The position numbers and the translations under genes are program-made. Below the pieces are notes generated by a model. The model did not search any database and had not been told where the DNA came from. It was given only the letters and a program-made list of their open reading frames with translations. This document shows positions 1 through 9,976 of a stretch of 64,000 bases of DNA, piece after piece; positions within the stretch are counted from its first letter, which is position 1; every line of letters starts with the position of its first letter. Where the stretch lies: NCBI GenBank assembly GCA_025331445.1, contig JAIWNE010000104.1, positions 54,770-118,769 on the forward strand, read 5' to 3'. The DNA is from Blakeslea trispora. Taxonomy: Eukaryota > Mucoromycota > Mucoromycetes > Mucorales > Choanephoraceae.

Positions 1-231
1 CGTGAAGCAATGAGGTGTGATATTAAGGTAAAAGAAATTATAGATAACCATATTATCATTTGTTACAATTTTCTCTACCAATGCTTGTTGTTCCTTAACA
101 ATTGCTTGTAACATATCAATTTTCTGCTCCAAAATATCAATCTTGTCTCGAGTTTCTTTCGCGTATCTCTCTGATGCTTCAATGCCTCTCAAAATTGCAG
201 TAGTTTGTCTGTCTCTTGATCCTATTTTCAT
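1..231 (-). CDS. N-terminal part of a coiled-coil protein, cut by the window edge
   Basis: An ATG at 231 opens 77 codons that run to the window edge without a stop. About residues 25-60 have heptad spacing of Ile, Leu and Val with many Lys, Glu and Gln (for example KIDILEQKIDMLQAIV), which suggests a parallel coiled coil. There is no signal peptide or recognisable catalytic motif. A GTTATC near codon 60 could be a splice donor, so the last codons may be intronic. The charged, coiled-coil character resembles the broken gene at 1969-2667, but the two sequences do not obviously align. I do not recognise the family. The open frame could be chance in AT-rich DNA, but the regular heptads argue for a real exon. 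Confidence 0.45.
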   Translation of the reverse strand, partial: MKIGSRDRQTTAILRGIEASERYAKETRDKIDILEQKIDMLQAIVKEQQALVEKIVTNDNMVIYNFFYLNITPHCFT

Positions 232-714
232 TTAATTAGTGTGATAATGAAATGCTTAGCAGAACATGTTGACAAAGTAAGACTTATATATCAGAAAACA
301 TACCAACAAAGTTTGGAATATCTTGGTATTTCAAAATCGTGTGTCATCAATGTTATTATTTGTAGTCCGAGCTTTAGTTATAGAAGAAGTACGCTATTTT
401 AACTTGGAGAATCAAACAACAAATCAATTAAAAAGACATGCTAGTTACAATTTTTTCAAACATTTTAAAATAAACAAGTTTACCTCTTAAGATATGTCAG
501 AAAAATCAGGGTCTGTCATACAATTGAGTCAAAGATTTGAAATAAATTGATTTCAACAAACACATCTCTTTTAGGTCGATTATATGAAACTTTTAATTAT
601 TGGTTTGTTATGTCCTTTGATTAGACCCATTCTTGCCTATTGTTTTTTTTACATGAATCATAAGATATGAGTCGAATGTTGTTTCAAAGACCTAATTTTT
701 AACTACGTTTGACA
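232..714. other. AT-rich stretch without recognisable gene
   Basis: No open frame, RNA gene or repeat that I can support. It contains homopolymer T runs and scattered stops in all frames. Confidence 0.5.
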
Positions 715-1380
715 TGCGTCTCACAAGAAACTTTTATTTTGATATAACATGCGAACAAAACAATGAGAATAATGAACAAGGTGCGTTACTAACCAGGAAT
801 GTTGAATTTTGAAAGCAAAGTTTTGTCAAATTACAACAAGGAGTCTGAAATCTATATGAAAATCAATCTGTTGCTAATGCGGTTGTTTTCAAAATCTGCG
901 TATGCTGTCCATAGAGTAACTGATATCGTTAGACTAACATTCAGACATTAAAGAATGATAGATATGGTAAAAATATAATTGGAGAAGAATTTGTAAGCGG
1001 CTTCATTCAAACTGCAACAGAACTAATTAGTAATCGATAAAATGAAATTCCTGAATCAGATATTATAATTCTCAGAAACACAGCCTTTAAATGGATTGTG
1101 TTTGAGCGGCAATGAATTTACAGTTTTCATAAAAATAGTCAAGACTTTAATTTTTGTTATATCTTTGTCTTAAAATAAGTTCTACAAACATCAATTATTA
1201 ACATGTTCAATTGTCAACTTTACTCCCAAATCTTTCTTTCAGAAAGCAGCATGCAAGTTCATATTCGCCATGAACAATGTGCTTTTAGAGACGCTGTAGT
1301 TGCTTTAGAACAGTTACGTTAACAAGAAAATGTTGGCATTAGTATTGATATCACAACGGGAATTTTGGCTGGAATTTTTA
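715..1380 (+). pseudogene. Decayed exon fragments of an unrecognised gene
   Basis: Three short plus-strand stretches read like protein but sit in different frames or carry stops. The first, about 720-812, has a charged Asn/Glu-rich piece. The second, about 940-1113, includes GEEFVSGFIQTATELISN followed by an in-frame TAA and then IPESDIIILRNTAFKWIV. The third, about 1245-1375, includes HIRHEQCAFRDAVVALEQL before another TAA. A pyrimidine-rich CTTTCTTTCAG at about 1235-1245 resembles a 3' splice site. The last fragment stops where the motif-flanked block of 1404-2918 begins, so an insertion may have cut the gene. It could be the far N-terminal part of the Plavaka-like transposase that starts at 2943. 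I cannot prove that link. Confidence 0.3.
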
Positions 1381-1403
1381 TTTTTTTAAAATGAAGTAAC
1401 CCC

Positions 1404-1431
1404 GATGCAGATCCGGCTCATTTTGAAGTAA
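1404..1431 (+). repeat. Left copy of a direct repeat bounding a coiled-coil gene
   Basis: The pattern TGCAGATCCGGCTCATTTTG followed by AAGTAA occurs here. It recurs twice in the same orientation at 2861-2885 and 2890-2918 (TGCAAATCCAGCGCATTTTG, then AAGTAA). The copies bracket the broken gene at 1969-2667, so they may mark the ends of an inserted unit. No inverted termini or target duplication were found. Confidence 0.4.
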
Positions 1432-1570
1432 AATGCTTTCGATCTGCATGCGTTTTTTCATTCGTGTAGTTATTTTTCACCAAAAAATAAGTAAACCTGA
1501 CGCAAGTGAAATAATTTTACCTCAAAAAATAAGTAAAACTGAAGTGAATTAAAAAACCTTCCTTCGCTCT

Positions 1571-1660
1571 ACAACACTCTACAGCACTCTACAACACTCT
1601 ACAACACTCTACAACACTCTACAACACTCTACAACACTCTACAACACTCTACAACACTCC
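1571..1660 (+). repeat. 10-bp minisatellite, nine copies
   Basis: The decamer ACAACACTCT is repeated head to tail nine times, exactly in register. One copy carries a single substitution (ACAGCACTCT) and the last ends in C. The array sits in non-coding DNA upstream of the coiled-coil pseudogene. Such arrays expand by slippage. Confidence 0.95.
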
Positions 1661-1968
1661 TCATCACTCTCCATCATACAAAAAAATAGGTCAAATTGAG
1701 GCTTCTTTTAGTTTTTCTTTTTTTAAACCAATAGAATTGCATTATATTTATTTGATTACATTCGTTTATGGTTGTTTATTGCATTGCAATACATTATAGA
1801 ATAGGCAGCATCGTTTATTTGAATAGAATATATATTCAAGCTTAAAGCAAAAGACTACAATAGGCAATACTTAACTTTGTCATCATCATCTTGTCTTGAA
1901 ATGATCATCGTGCAATGCTAAAGCTTGGAAAATAGAAGCTCACCTCTTAACAATATACCTACCGTACC

Positions 1969-2667
1969 TTATCTTCTAAATGTTCTTATTCTTTTGCTTG
2001 CACTGGGCTTCTAGTAACAATACACCAGTTATTAATATAGTATGTGTGAGTATGTTGTTGCTGCATAATCCATTTCCTACCTTTTGTTGAAGAGCATCCT
2101 CTCTTTCTTTAGATAAGAATTGTCAATAGTTCTATCTACTACATATAGAAGAAGTCAAGTTAGTACAATCAATAATTTAAAAAATAAGAAATAAGATATA
2201 CCTTCAGCATGGTATTGCATATAGCTCTCAACAAAAGGGTACTCTATGCTTGGATCCAATGCGAGAAGTGACTAACCTAAAGACACATCCCTATGAGTAG
2301 AGCATTAGTAATTTGAAATAGCAAAAGTAAAACGCCTGTAACTTACATTCCATAACAAGTCATATCAATATGTTCTTCATGTTCTTTGTCAAATTTACAC
2401 AAGGACAAGACAAGGTACTGCTCTGCCAAGGGGCTCAAGTTGTCCAAGAGTAGACCGTTGATTGCGACATCAGACGTCGCGTTATTTTATGTAGACAATG
2501 CAAAAGTGAACCTGTTGTTTACTAGATTTCAAAATATTATTTTTCAATAAAGTCATCGTTTCCTTTAAGGAACTGCCATCTTGTTTTAACTTGTTGACTG
2601 TTTTAGCAAGTTCATCTAGCTTTGAAGAGATGCCTTAAGACTCAATCACAAGGACTCTTTGGAGCAT
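1969..2667 (-). pseudogene. Broken spliced gene for a coiled-coil protein
   Basis: Reading minus from an ATG at 2667, a frame encodes a coiled-coil region (including SSKLDELAKTVNKLKQDGSS) with one in-frame TAA near its start. A second exon encodes LLLDNLSPLAEQYLVLSLC. Three introns have good fungal signals: 2291-2346 (GTAAGT, TACTAAT, ATAG), 2139-2201 (GTATAT, CTAAC, GTAG) and 2011-2080 (GTAGGA, CTAG). The last exons read FVESYMQYHAE and a basic C-terminus ending KRIRTFRR before the TAA at 1969-1971. At least one further in-frame stop and a frame change between the last exons suggest decay, unless splice choices differ. The family is not recognised. Confidence 0.45.
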
Positions 2668-2860
2668 GAGTTGCTGTTTAAAGTGTTATTGATAAAAGGG
2701 TTATTCGTGTAAAAGCGTGTGAATTGCGTAAGGACTTGGTGAAAAGTAAATAAAACGAGAAAAAAAGACAACTGAGCATTTAATGTGATTGGCTCAAATT
2801 TAGAATTACAGCTACAAACACGACAATCAAAGTCCCAAAAATAAAAAAAACTTTTTTTTG

Positions 2861-2918
2861 GTGCAAATCCGACGCATTTGAATTATTTTGTTGCAAATCC
2901 AGCGCATTTTGAAGTAAT
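2861..2918 (+). repeat. Two right-hand copies of the TGCAAATCC...CATTTTGAAGTAA motif
   Basis: Two head-to-tail copies (2861-2885 and 2890-2918), the second about 80 percent identical to the copy at 1404-1431. Their placement on the far side of the coiled-coil pseudogene suggests the boundary of a mobile or duplicated unit. Confidence 0.4.
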
Positions 2919-2942
2919 CACAAAAAATTTCCCATAGTGTAT

Positions 2943-4562
2943 GATTGATGTCGAAACAATAAACGGGAATGGTATGACAGTATCATCCTCTTCTGATGAT
3001 GAATCTACAGGTAAAAAAAATGTTTTAAAATTGAACTATGACCTACCCATTGATTTGAGACGGAGCAGTAAATTATGATTAGATGACAACTGCTCCCGTA
3101 AGCGAACTTAAACTAGCTTACGAAGTCATGGCTTTGATGAATAAAGCTAAAACACCAAGATGCTATTAAAGAGAGATAGCAAACCTGTTAAACAAGTTTT
3201 TGATAACACCTGTTGATGATGAGGGTAAAGTAGTTACTCTTTATCAGTCTGTGATCGTCTCTCACATTTTTTTGTCTGATAAGATGTCATTTCCCATCTC
3301 CTGATATTTTTTCGCAGTCCGTCATTAAGAGTAACACAAGCGTAGTTAAGCATGATATCTGCTTAACCTGCTGTTATATGTATCCGGTCAATTGACCTGA
3401 TATTGAAGTATGTCCCAACAAAGATTGCAGATTGCCTAGATATAGCAATAAAGCTGAAATCGAAGCAGAAGCAGCTGATGTTGACAGATCTGAACAGATG
3501 CCTTGGTTGGAATTAAGACCTACTCGACAATTGGCATATACTTTTTCAGGCAAAGCATTGGCAAACCTTTGGATAGATGATAGCAAAGAAGAAATTTTGA
3601 GGTATGGCAGCCAGATGACACAGCTTCAAAGAGATGGCATTGCACATTACCTTGATGTTTATTAGAGTAAAAAATTTTACCAACTTCTGGAGCGTGGTGT
3701 CGCTGACGAAAACACCATTTGTGTTGCACTTTTTGTGGATTGCTACCACCTAAAAAACATGCAAAAAGCACATCAAGTGATGATCAGTTATATCATCTTG
3801 AATGTTCAGCCCCTCCAACGGTAATTTCTCTATAATATTGTGAACAACCTCTGCAAATAAAGTCTAACATTTGCTTTAGCACCAAAGACGAAAACATGAT
3901 TCAAATAGCTGTTTGTCCAGGCATACCCCATGATATAGTCTCTTTCTTGAAACCACTCATAAGTGAGTTCAACGAAGTGTATTAGAAAGGCTTCGTTTTT
4001 AAAAAGCAAGGATTTGGGAAGTTTCGAGAATGTGTAGCTATCCCGGGTGCCACTGGTGATACTCCTAGTATTTTTGAGTTGATGGTGTTTGCTGGTCATA
4101 CTAGTACGTTTGAATGTCGCGCCTGCAAGACCCGGGCTACCCTAACTTTTCTATTTCGAACCATGGAAAGTATTTCCCTGATAATGGCCCTGTCAGAACT
4201 CGGGATAAGCTTATCGAGGGAGATTCTGTAGGTGATTAAATCAAATATACTCATGTCTGTAATGCTAACATCATTGTCAAAAGGTGCATGGGATGCCAGG
4301 TGTACCTTCATTGTTTACCTCTTTACCAACCTTTTCCGACAGCTTCTTTTTTTTTAGGTTATGAGTTGCATATGTTGGGCCATAGTATAGGTCACTTGGT
4401 ATGCAAGCTTCTGGATCATTTGACTTGCGATTACTGCAAGGCCATAAACAGCAATGAATACTCTTTCGGTTTGGCAAACCGCACGTCTCACAGAGCATTT
4501 ATGGGCAAGTTTGGTGTGTGGATTGATCAGAGCAAACCGACTACTTCTTCAGTATTCAAGTA
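2943..4562 (+). pseudogene. Tnp2/Plavaka-like transposase, left part, decayed and cut by a Helitron
   Basis: Consecutive plus-strand fragments follow the order I know from Tnp2/Plavaka-type (CACTA-related) transposases of fungi. An acidic N-terminus near 2945-3012 has a possible GT donor. Next come VSELKLAYEVMALMNKA (about 3087-3165), then KALANLWIDD (3432-3662), VALFVDCYHL (about 3730), CPGIPHDIVSFLKPL (about 3917), ATGDTPSIFELMVFAGHT with ECRACKTR (about 4045-4130), and finally ELHMLGHSIGHL after a probable intron ending at about 4358. In-frame stops at 3167-3169, 3663-3665 and inside the later blocks, plus several frame changes, make it non-functional. The last codon is split at 4562 by the Helitron; the frame resumes at 14730. 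A KDZ-type transposase is a less likely alternative. Confidence 0.7.
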
Positions 4563-4743
4563 CTAGCCGTTCTACTCGCTACGCTCGCTTTACGGTCGTC
4601 GTCGCCTCACGGCTACGATCCTGACAAACCCCCAATCCCCTCCCTCATTTATGAAATTTTAAGACCATTGAGAATAAACTATGTTTTTATGAGAAATTTC
4701 TAATTGGATAGTCAAAAAATATTAAAATAAGGTTGAATGCGCT

Positions 4744-7700
4744 TCAGCGAAGTAAGATTTCAGGATAAACTATGTTTTCAGTATGTGTTGATTTTGCACC
4801 GTTTCTTTTGTCAAGCAAAATAGAAAGGCCGGATACAGATGTTACTCTCGATAAAGCAACATATAGCTGACCATGCGTGAAAACAGGTGAGCGAAGATCT
4901 ATTCCAACAATTTTGAGGGATTGCCCTTGTGACTTGTTGATAGTCATTGCGAAGGAGGGTCTTACAGGGAACTGCTTTCTTGTTAAAGTGAATGGGTATT
5001 CATTTTCAAGGGTAGAAAGAGTAAAGCGTGGAATCACTTCAACACGGCCATCAACACCTGGTAGTTTTACTTTCAGAAGATACTCACCAATGCTCAAAAC
5101 AGTTACTCGAGTACCATTGCATAGGCCTTTTTCAGCACTAATATTTCTTAGTATCATGACAGGCGCTCCAACTTTCAATTCGAGCACAGAAGGAGGAAGC
5201 CCAGAAGGATTTAAACTCTGAAGATATTCAGCTGGCATTTGACTGTCTTCTGCTCCAGTGGAGTCTTCTTGTGAGATACGATCAACAGCAAACAACAGAA
5301 CCTTATCACCAGGCATTTGATCTAATACATATCTATTGATCTCATCTACTATGTCATTTCTAGGTGCAATAATAGCTCTTTCTTGAAAGAAAGTAGGATC
5401 TAAGGTTTGATCCATAGCCTCCTTAGGATAGATGGAATCAACAAACTCAGGAAGGGAGTGACACTGCGGAATATATTGTAGTAAGGATATTCTTCCATTT
5501 ATTAAAGAGTTGTAAGACAAATTACCAATCCATTGAGAAAATGCTTGATCAATAGGGCTGCTACCTGATAGGCGCATGTTTTCTGTAAGCTTGAGTTTCT
5601 TGAGGTTAGGCCAAATTTCTAACGACTTTGCTAATGAAGCCTCAACGATATGGTGACGTTGACCATGCTTTACAACAGGTCCAATTTGAGCAAAATCGCC
5701 CCCCAAAACAACAGGAATACCACCAAACAGCGAATCAGAGTTCGAGCAAATGTCTTGTAGGGTTCCACTTACTGCTTCAAAACAGTATCTATGCTGCATA
5801 GGGACTTCGTCTCAGATTATCAAGCTACATTGCCTTAGCATATCAGCAAGGTCACTATTTTTTCTGATTGCACAGACAGAAATGGGAAAGATATTTAAGG
5901 GAATCTTAAATATAGAATGTGATGTACGACCACCAGGAAGCAAAAGAGAGGCAATACCAGATGAGGCAACGCAGACAACAACTTTTCCTTGACGTCTGAA
6001 ATAATGGCATAGGGTATTGTAGACGAAAGTCTTACCGGTGCCAGCTGAACCTTGAAGAAAGAAGTGCGCAGTGGAAGAATTGGTCAATATGTTATCAATT
6101 ATCTCATCAAATGCAGCTCTTTGTCCAACATTCATCATGGCTATCTTCTGTTGGTAGTTCTGCTCTTCAATATCTCTGTCATAACCAATTTCAGCTTGAA
6201 AAATTTGATTACTGCCAATCTCACCCATTCGTTCAAGCAGATGTCTCCAATTAAACATCGGTAGAGGCATACCAAAGCAAGAAAGAGTCTTACCAACATC
6301 TGTGAGAGCCTGCTCAAGCAGATATAGGCCGTAATCTAATTTTGGCAAATCTTGATAAAAAGCATATGATACATCAAGATTACTCAACTGAACATCAAGA
6401 CCAAGTCGTGCCATACGAACATCCAAATCATCACATATGTTTAAGCAGAATCTATCCCAAAGGGCTCTTGGTTGATTCAATTCCTGAAATAGAACCGCAG
6501 ACACAAAATGGGAACGCAAACTTGACCTAGAAACAAATTCAATAGCTTCTGAAAAGCATTTAAACCATTCTTGGTCATCTTCAATCAAGTGCAGTACTTG
6601 ACATGCCTCACGGAACGTAGAATAAACTACATCGTTGACGGTTCTCAGATCTTGAAAAGAAGTGGGACCTCGAACAACGGTGAGCAATAGATGCAAAAAA
6701 AATCTTTCGCCTGCAGTAAGCGTACAGTAGTATATTCTACCAACAGAGAATCCCTTTTTACGGATCTGCCATTTCCTTTCTTGCGCTTTTCATGTAAAGT
6801 ACGAAGGAAATTCTTGATAGAGATATCGGCGACCATCTTCATTTGTCAAGTTGTACTTGAAGAAACCCATCAAAGTGAAACACGTGTTGTCGAGCACTTC
6901 CTGAATTTCTTCAGCACTGGACTCAGGATCGAAGTATACGGGCTGTTCATTTTCAAGGTGAATGGCAAGTGAAGTGACCGAAGGATCTTCTTCATGCGTC
7001 GAGTATTCGAAGAGACGCCATACAGCTTCAGTAGAGCCAATGTATCTGCTTGTGAGATATCTTTCAATCTCGTCATTTTCGTTTTTCAAGTGTACAGTAG
7101 TACGGTCAAGGCCTTTATAAACATACTTGTTTATATACTTGATTGCATCAACACTACCACACAGCTCTACATTGATGTGCGCCTTATATTTCTTGGTCAA
7201 AAAGGATTGTAAGGTACAATATGCTGGTTAGTCAGATACACAGACTTCATCTCGTTGGTATCTTTGTCTCTAATTTGTACACGATGAGACCTCCCATCCA
7301 TTCGTCTGCGATACAAAGGGTATATATTAGGCATGACGACAGTAGTTGATTGGAAGGGCTTGGGGAACTTTTTAGTACACTTCAAGACACCGTATGCATC
7401 AGGAACCATACACGGACACTTGGGATTGATGTTTCCACAAGGACCATGCATCATCTGTCCAGAAACTAACTCCAAGAGCTCGTGATCTTCCTCTGAAGGC
7501 AACTCAGCGCAAATCACATCGTCGATCTTCTCAAGATCACGAAAAGTTGCATCTTCACCTTCGAGAAATAGCAACAGATGGCAATGAGGCAAACCTCTTT
7601 TTTGATATTCAATGGTTTGAATTAAGCTCTTATAGCTGCCAAAGATTTTCTTTTTCTTGAGATCATGAATGAACTCACGTAGCTTAAGATTGAAGACCCG

Positions 7701-9327
7701 AGCAACCAAATCTGGACGATCTGCTGCAGTCTGAATGGGTCTTTGATTACTTGGATTCTTGATAAGCTCATTAGTGATTTCTTCCCATTTTAGATTTGCT
7801 GTGAACGTGATGAAGAAGGTGGGTTTACCAAAATGTCTTACTAAAGCCAAGGAGTCTTGGTAAATTTTGGCCATAAATCTTGGACCACCTGTGTAACTAC
7901 TTGGCAAGACAAACTTTGTGCTAATTGAGCTCAAATCTCTGTTGTCGTAGGCCAAAGCATCAGTCAGGTCGTTATACACATCTGCCCGCAAACTGCTTTG
8001 GTTATCTCTGATCCATTCAAGCTTATTCTGATCACAGATTGCCCAGGCATCAACAATATACTGTTGAAACAACTTTTTAGAAAGAAAAAGAGTAGGAAAC
8101 TCATTTGCTCTAGTGTGAAGTCTGAAGCGATAATAAGCTCTTTGAGGGAGTCTGTCTCTCTGACGCTCAACCACAGCAACACTGTTAGGACGACTAACAG
8201 AAGTAAGTCTCAATCCCCAATGCCATCCATAATCACCACGCGGAAAGAGCAAAACATAATGTAAAGGCATATATGCTGCATGCGTTTGGTTGATTTGCAT
8301 GAAATTGCCACTGTTGTTCTCATCATGGTGACGATAAGTGATTCTAATGTCTCTGAAGCTGAATCCAGCAAACTCAGTGGGAATTACAGCTGCTATCTCG
8401 CTTGTAGTAGGTAAGTTTTCCGTTCTTCTATCATTTCCTTTAACTAATTCCATAGTCATTTGAGGACTGAGTCTAACGTGGAATGGAATTGGCTCCTCTT
8501 CACTCAACGTCTGTCTCTCGTATTCATCCTTCAAAATCTCATGTGCATGCTTGTAAATACTGATGAAAGGATTGACATTCTCAACATGAAGCATGCGAGT
8601 GAGCTGCTCAATCAAATCAACGTTTAGGTCAGGATTGTTGACGGCTCTGTTGCTAACACCGAAAGCAGGATCGTAGATATACAGCTGTGCATATGAAGGG
8701 ACATCACCTCCGTTGTTGAATGCACTCAGCGGAACAACATGGTTCACAGGTCCTTGCAATTGATACAGCTCACCATGTATCATAAATGAAGAAGGGCCAG
8801 AACCAGATCGACCTGTTGCATTCACAGTATTGCAGCCAACCGAGGTAAAAGCAAAAGCCATGTTGAATTGCCTGATATTTTTCAAGAAGTGAGTAGATAG
8901 CTCATGGTTACCAACAAACAAATCTTTTAAAAGCTGAGGTGGTTCCCTCAAGGTATCCAACTTAACGGCACCATGCTTGCAACAGGACTCCCAACTCCAA
9001 GTAGAAACGGGAACTTCGGTTGGCTTTTCGGCTGTCCAATGTAAAGCACCGCAATGTGGGCACACCTTGTCCATACGGCCAGGCGTCCAAGAGTTAAATC
9101 TATTCAATTCAGAGATATAAGCCATAGGTTTTCTGGCTACGGAAGCTCTTATGTTTCGAGTGCGATGAGTGTTCGTTCGACGTGCCTATTATATAAATCA
9201 GAGAAAAAGTTTTAATTCATAGGTTTCAAGTAATTACACGACAGCTTTCGCAAGTTCTAAAGCGACCGGGATTAGGCATGTGAGTTCTACAACCACTACA
9301 ATGGCGAGGTTCATTGGATTCAGGCAT
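4744..9327 (-). pseudogene. Helitron Rep-helicase gene 1 (three disabling mutations)
   Basis: A rolling-circle transposase that would nick DNA with its HUH/Y2 Rep domain and unwind it with a Pif1-family helicase. Exon 1 (9327-9238) encodes a CxxC...CxxC zinc finger (HCSGC...CESC). The intron is 9186-9237. Exon 2 adds a basic segment, then the Rep region with HUH motif GLPHCHLLLFL (about 7572-7604) and tyrosine motif KYINKYVYKG (about 7110-7140). The helicase has Walker A GSAGTGKT (about 6029-6052), GGDFAQIGPV, TINKSQGQSL and LYVALSR. Defects are a one-base loss in an A run at about 7200 and two Trp codons turned into TGA, at 6790-6792 and 5812-5814 (the latter inside the Walker B motif). All other core motifs look intact, so inactivation seems recent. 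Confidence 0.85.
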
Positions 9328-9467
9328 AGTAATGATGAAAGTAAAAAATGGAAAAAAAGACCAGGGAAACGTGTATCAAGTTCGTTGATGGGCGCTTTCG
9401 CAAATTACGTGACTACTTAAATATCGTATTAATCATGCATATTATGTAATAAAATATAGATACTGAT

Positions 9468-9648
9468 ACTGGCTTCGCGTGAGGGGGAGGGACGACCCTC
9501 CCCCTTGAACCCCCTCCCAGCTGGCTAGAGCTCAATCCACCGTTCCTAACTAGTGCTGGCATCGCGCTAGGGGGAGGGACGACCCTCCCCCATACCCCCT
9601 CCCAGCTGGCTTAACGCTCGTAACTTGTTGCTGTTTAGAGCTCATTAT
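9468..9648. repeat. Two copies of a G/C-rich palindromic interspersed repeat
   Basis: Copies lie at about 9468-9534 and 9554-9648. Each has the core GGGGGAGGG, a short GACGA-like spacer and CCCTCCCCC, able to form a strong hairpin. The core is followed by CCCCCTCCCAGCTGG and, in the second copy, a tail ending GAGCTCATTA. Related copies occur at 25246-25340 and 36471-36561. The copies at 9.5 kb and 36.5 kb lie just upstream of minus-strand Helitron genes, so this may be a Helitron 5' region. The copy at 25.2 kb lies beyond the end of a plus-strand gene. Confidence 0.8.
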
Positions 9649-9731
9649 CCTGTTTGAAATAAATTTGTTTTTTATTTTGGGTCGGGGCTTAAATTCATGT
9701 ACATTTTTTGATCATTTTTCAGTATATTATA

Positions 9732-9850
9732 ACGAGCATATTACAAACCGATCCTACGTTCGGTAACAAAATTAGCACCTTCGCTGCGCTACGGTTAATT
9801 TTGTTGACCCCCACTTCGGGTCGGTACGCTGCGCTTTGTAACATGCTCGT
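9732..9850. repeat. 119-bp nested palindrome
   Basis: The outer arms read ACGAGCATATTACAAA at the left and its near-perfect complement TTTGTAACATGCTCGT at the right. Inside is a second inverted pair, TAACAAAATTAGCACC and GGTTAATTTTGTTGA. The structure lies 127 bp beyond the stop of Rep-helicase gene 2, where a Helitron 3' hairpin is expected. No CTRR end is evident, so it could equally be an inserted foldback element. Confidence 0.7.
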
Positions 9851-9976
9851 GTTGCCGCAGGCTTGCTAATCCGATGAAAGAAGTAGAAAGCTAAATATGC
9901 CATACGTATTTGAACTGATAGCAATGCTGAACGATGCATTAGTATCACTTTGTAGATTAATAATTGAGCGATTTAT

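Noticed and set aside
5812..6792. Genuine UGA-as-Trp genetic code
   Set aside because: TAA and TAG nonsense codons and frameshifts occur in the same genes, so ordinary decay with a mutational bias explains the data better. It is kept only as an alternative in the findings.
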